Source: Alphaproteobacteria bacterium (GTDB lineage Bacteria; Pseudomonadota; Alphaproteobacteria; JACZXZ01). Taken from it: 41,301 nucleotides of DNA. The DNA is taken from positions 1 through 41,301 of the forward strand of contig DASPOR010000031.1 in the NCBI GenBank assembly GCA_035625915.1, given 5' to 3'. This document shows, piece after piece, positions 40,249 to 41,301 of the stretch. Every line of letters starts with the position of its first letter. The stretch's first letter is position 1. The notes beneath the pieces were generated by a model. That model saw only the letters and a list, made by a program, of their open reading frames with translations. It was not told the DNA's origin and ran no database searches. The position numbers and the translations under genes are program-made.

Positions 40249-41301
40249 GTGTCGCCTGAGCGCACCGAAAGGAGGCTGGCCGCCATCCTTGCCGTTGACG
40301 CGGTAGGGTTTAGCCGGCTTATGGGTACTGATGAGGAAGGCACCCTTGCGCGTCTCAAGGCGCATCGCCGCGAACTCATCGACCCTAAAGTCGCAGAACA
40401 TGGGGGACGGGTAGTCAAAGGCACCGGCGACGGGGTCCTGGCCGAGTTTTCATCCGTTGTGGATGCAGTTCGCTGTGCCATCGAGATACAGGAGGCCATG
40501 ACCACCCGTAACGCCGACGTACCGACCGACAATCGGCTCGATTTCCGCATCGGCGTGAACGTCGGCGACATCATTGTCGATGGCGATGACATTCATGGCG
40601 ATGGCGTCAATATAGCCGCGCGACTCGAAGGGTTGGCGCATACGGGAGGTATCTGTATGTCGCAGGCGGTTCTTAATCACGTCCAGGGCAAGCTGCCAAT
40701 CGAAGTCGACGATGCCGGCGAACAGGCTCTCAAAAACATCGATCGGCCCATCCACGTCTATCACGTCGTTATGGAACGTGCGGCAATGCCAGTGCCGCCA
40801 AAGGCGCAAGACTTAGCACTGCCGGACAAACCATCGATTGCGGTGTTGCCGTTCGAGAACCTAAGTAGGGATCCCGAGCAGGAATATTTCGCCGATGGGA
40901 TGGTCGAGGACATCATCACGGCATTATCGCGCATGCGCTGGTTGTTCGTGATCGCGCGAAACTCCAGTTTCACTTACAAGGGCCGCGCCGTGGACGTGAA
41001 ACAGGTGGCACGCGAACTTGGCGTCCGGTACGTGCTTGAAGGCAGCGTTCGGAGGTCGGAAAACCGCGTCCGGATTGCGGGCCAGCTCATCGACGGTTCA
41101 ACCGGTGCGCATTTGTGGGCGGACCGCTTCGAGGGCGAGCTCGAAGATGTCTTCGACCTGCAGGACCGGATGACCGAGAGTGTCGTTGGCTCGATCACGC
41201 CGAAGCTGGAGCAAGCCGAGGTCGAGCGCGCTGCGCGCAAACCGACCGAGAGTCTCGACGCCTACGATTACCATTTGCGGGGAATGTCTAGCCTTCATCG
41301 G
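40249..41301 (+). CDS. Adenylate cyclase with TolB-like domain, 5' part of gene
   Basis: The first 351 codons of a longer gene that runs off the right edge. Residues ~10-165 are a class III cyclase. One metal aspartate is in LAAILAVDAVGFSRLMGTDE and the second in GRVVKGTGDGVLAEF; FRIGVNVGDIIVDGDDIHGD and GVNIAARLEGLA follow. From about residue 190 a TolB N-terminal-like (FlgO-like) domain is seen (PSIAVLPFENLSRDPEQEYF, ELGVRYVLEGSVRRS, AHLWADRFEGELEDVFDLQD). Relatives continue with TPR repeats. The start is GTG at 40249, seven bases after GAGG. It is the second cyclase in the window and is unlike the SAM-cyclase-AAA protein. Confidence 0.9.
   Translation, partial: MSPERTERRLAAILAVDAVGFSRLMGTDEEGTLARLKAHRRELIDPKVAEHGGRVVKGTGDGVLAEFSSVVDAVRCAIEIQEAMTTRNADVPTDNRLDFRIGVNVGDIIVDGDDIHGDGVNIAARLEGLAHTGGICMSQAVLNHVQGKLPIEVDDAGEQALKNIDRPIHVYHVVMERAAMPVPPKAQDLALPDKPSIAVLPFENLSRDPEQEYFADGMVEDIITALSRMRWLFVIARNSSFTYKGRAVDVKQVARELGVRYVLEGSVRRSENRVRIAGQLIDGSTGAHLWADRFEGELEDVFDLQDRMTESVVGSITPKLEQAEVERAARKPTESLDAYDYHLRGMSSLHR

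Overview
The window is GC-rich, densely packed DNA with strong codon bias. It reads as the chromosome of a free-living, metabolically versatile alphaproteobacterium of the Rhizobiales/Rhodospirillales type. This is inferred from gene content and style (class III cyclases fused to SAM/AAA/TPR or TolB-like domains, several FAD amine oxidases, an MlrC-type peptidase, DUF1275, DUF883), not from a marker gene. I saw no rRNA, tRNA, CRISPR array, intact IS or phage module.

Layout. 1-1105: end of an ABC-2 exporter (permease start plus ATPase). 1345-5694: RND efflux pump (membrane-fusion protein then HAE1 pump), with no outer-membrane channel. 6052-7695: ThDP enzyme of the acetolactate synthase type. 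7738-14498: a run of minus-strand genes (TPR-methyltransferase, small lipoprotein, EamA exporter, GNAT, a holin-superfamily/DUF883 membrane pair, DUF1275, HD protein). 14779-16350: S53 sedolisin, preceded by a long inverted repeat. 16659-19976: SAM-cyclase-AAA-TPR signalling protein. 20144-21463: divergent serine hydroxymethyltransferase-like PLP enzyme. 21562-22572: TPP riboswitch controlling an EamA transporter. 22798-25273: small Tat-type periplasmic protein, MetA-type outer-membrane protein, TauD-type dioxygenase.

25270-27540 is a compact minus-strand operon: a degenerate HtrA paralogue, a LuxR-type regulator with only half a receiver domain, and an intact HtrA protease. The genes overlap or nearly touch, and neither protease shows a signal peptide. 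27774-29564 encodes a Rieske [2Fe-2S] domain fused to about 480 residues of unrecognised helical protein.

29833-35879 is an amine/opine/peptide-catabolism region: an OoxA/OoxB-like (HcnB/HcnC-like) oxidoreductase pair, a third DAO-type FAD oxidase, and an M81 (MlrC) peptidase. It is edged by remnants of an oligopeptide ABC ATPase and an acyl-CoA synthetase, which suggests it has lost genes.

36313-38583 is a molybdenum/tungsten locus: ModA, a divergent BtuF/FepB-fold binding protein (MolA-like by context), and a molbindin, with a possible Mo-box between the divergent genes. The window ends with a methyltransferase, a DUF302 protein, and the start of a second adenylate cyclase carrying a TolB-like domain, preceded by a strong palindrome.

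The best candidates for under-described biology are the HtrA / half-receiver LuxR / pseudo-HtrA operon, the Rieske-helical fusion, the riboswitch-controlled EamA transporter, the two-binding-protein Mo/W locus, and a short interspersed repeat found in three intergenic spaces.
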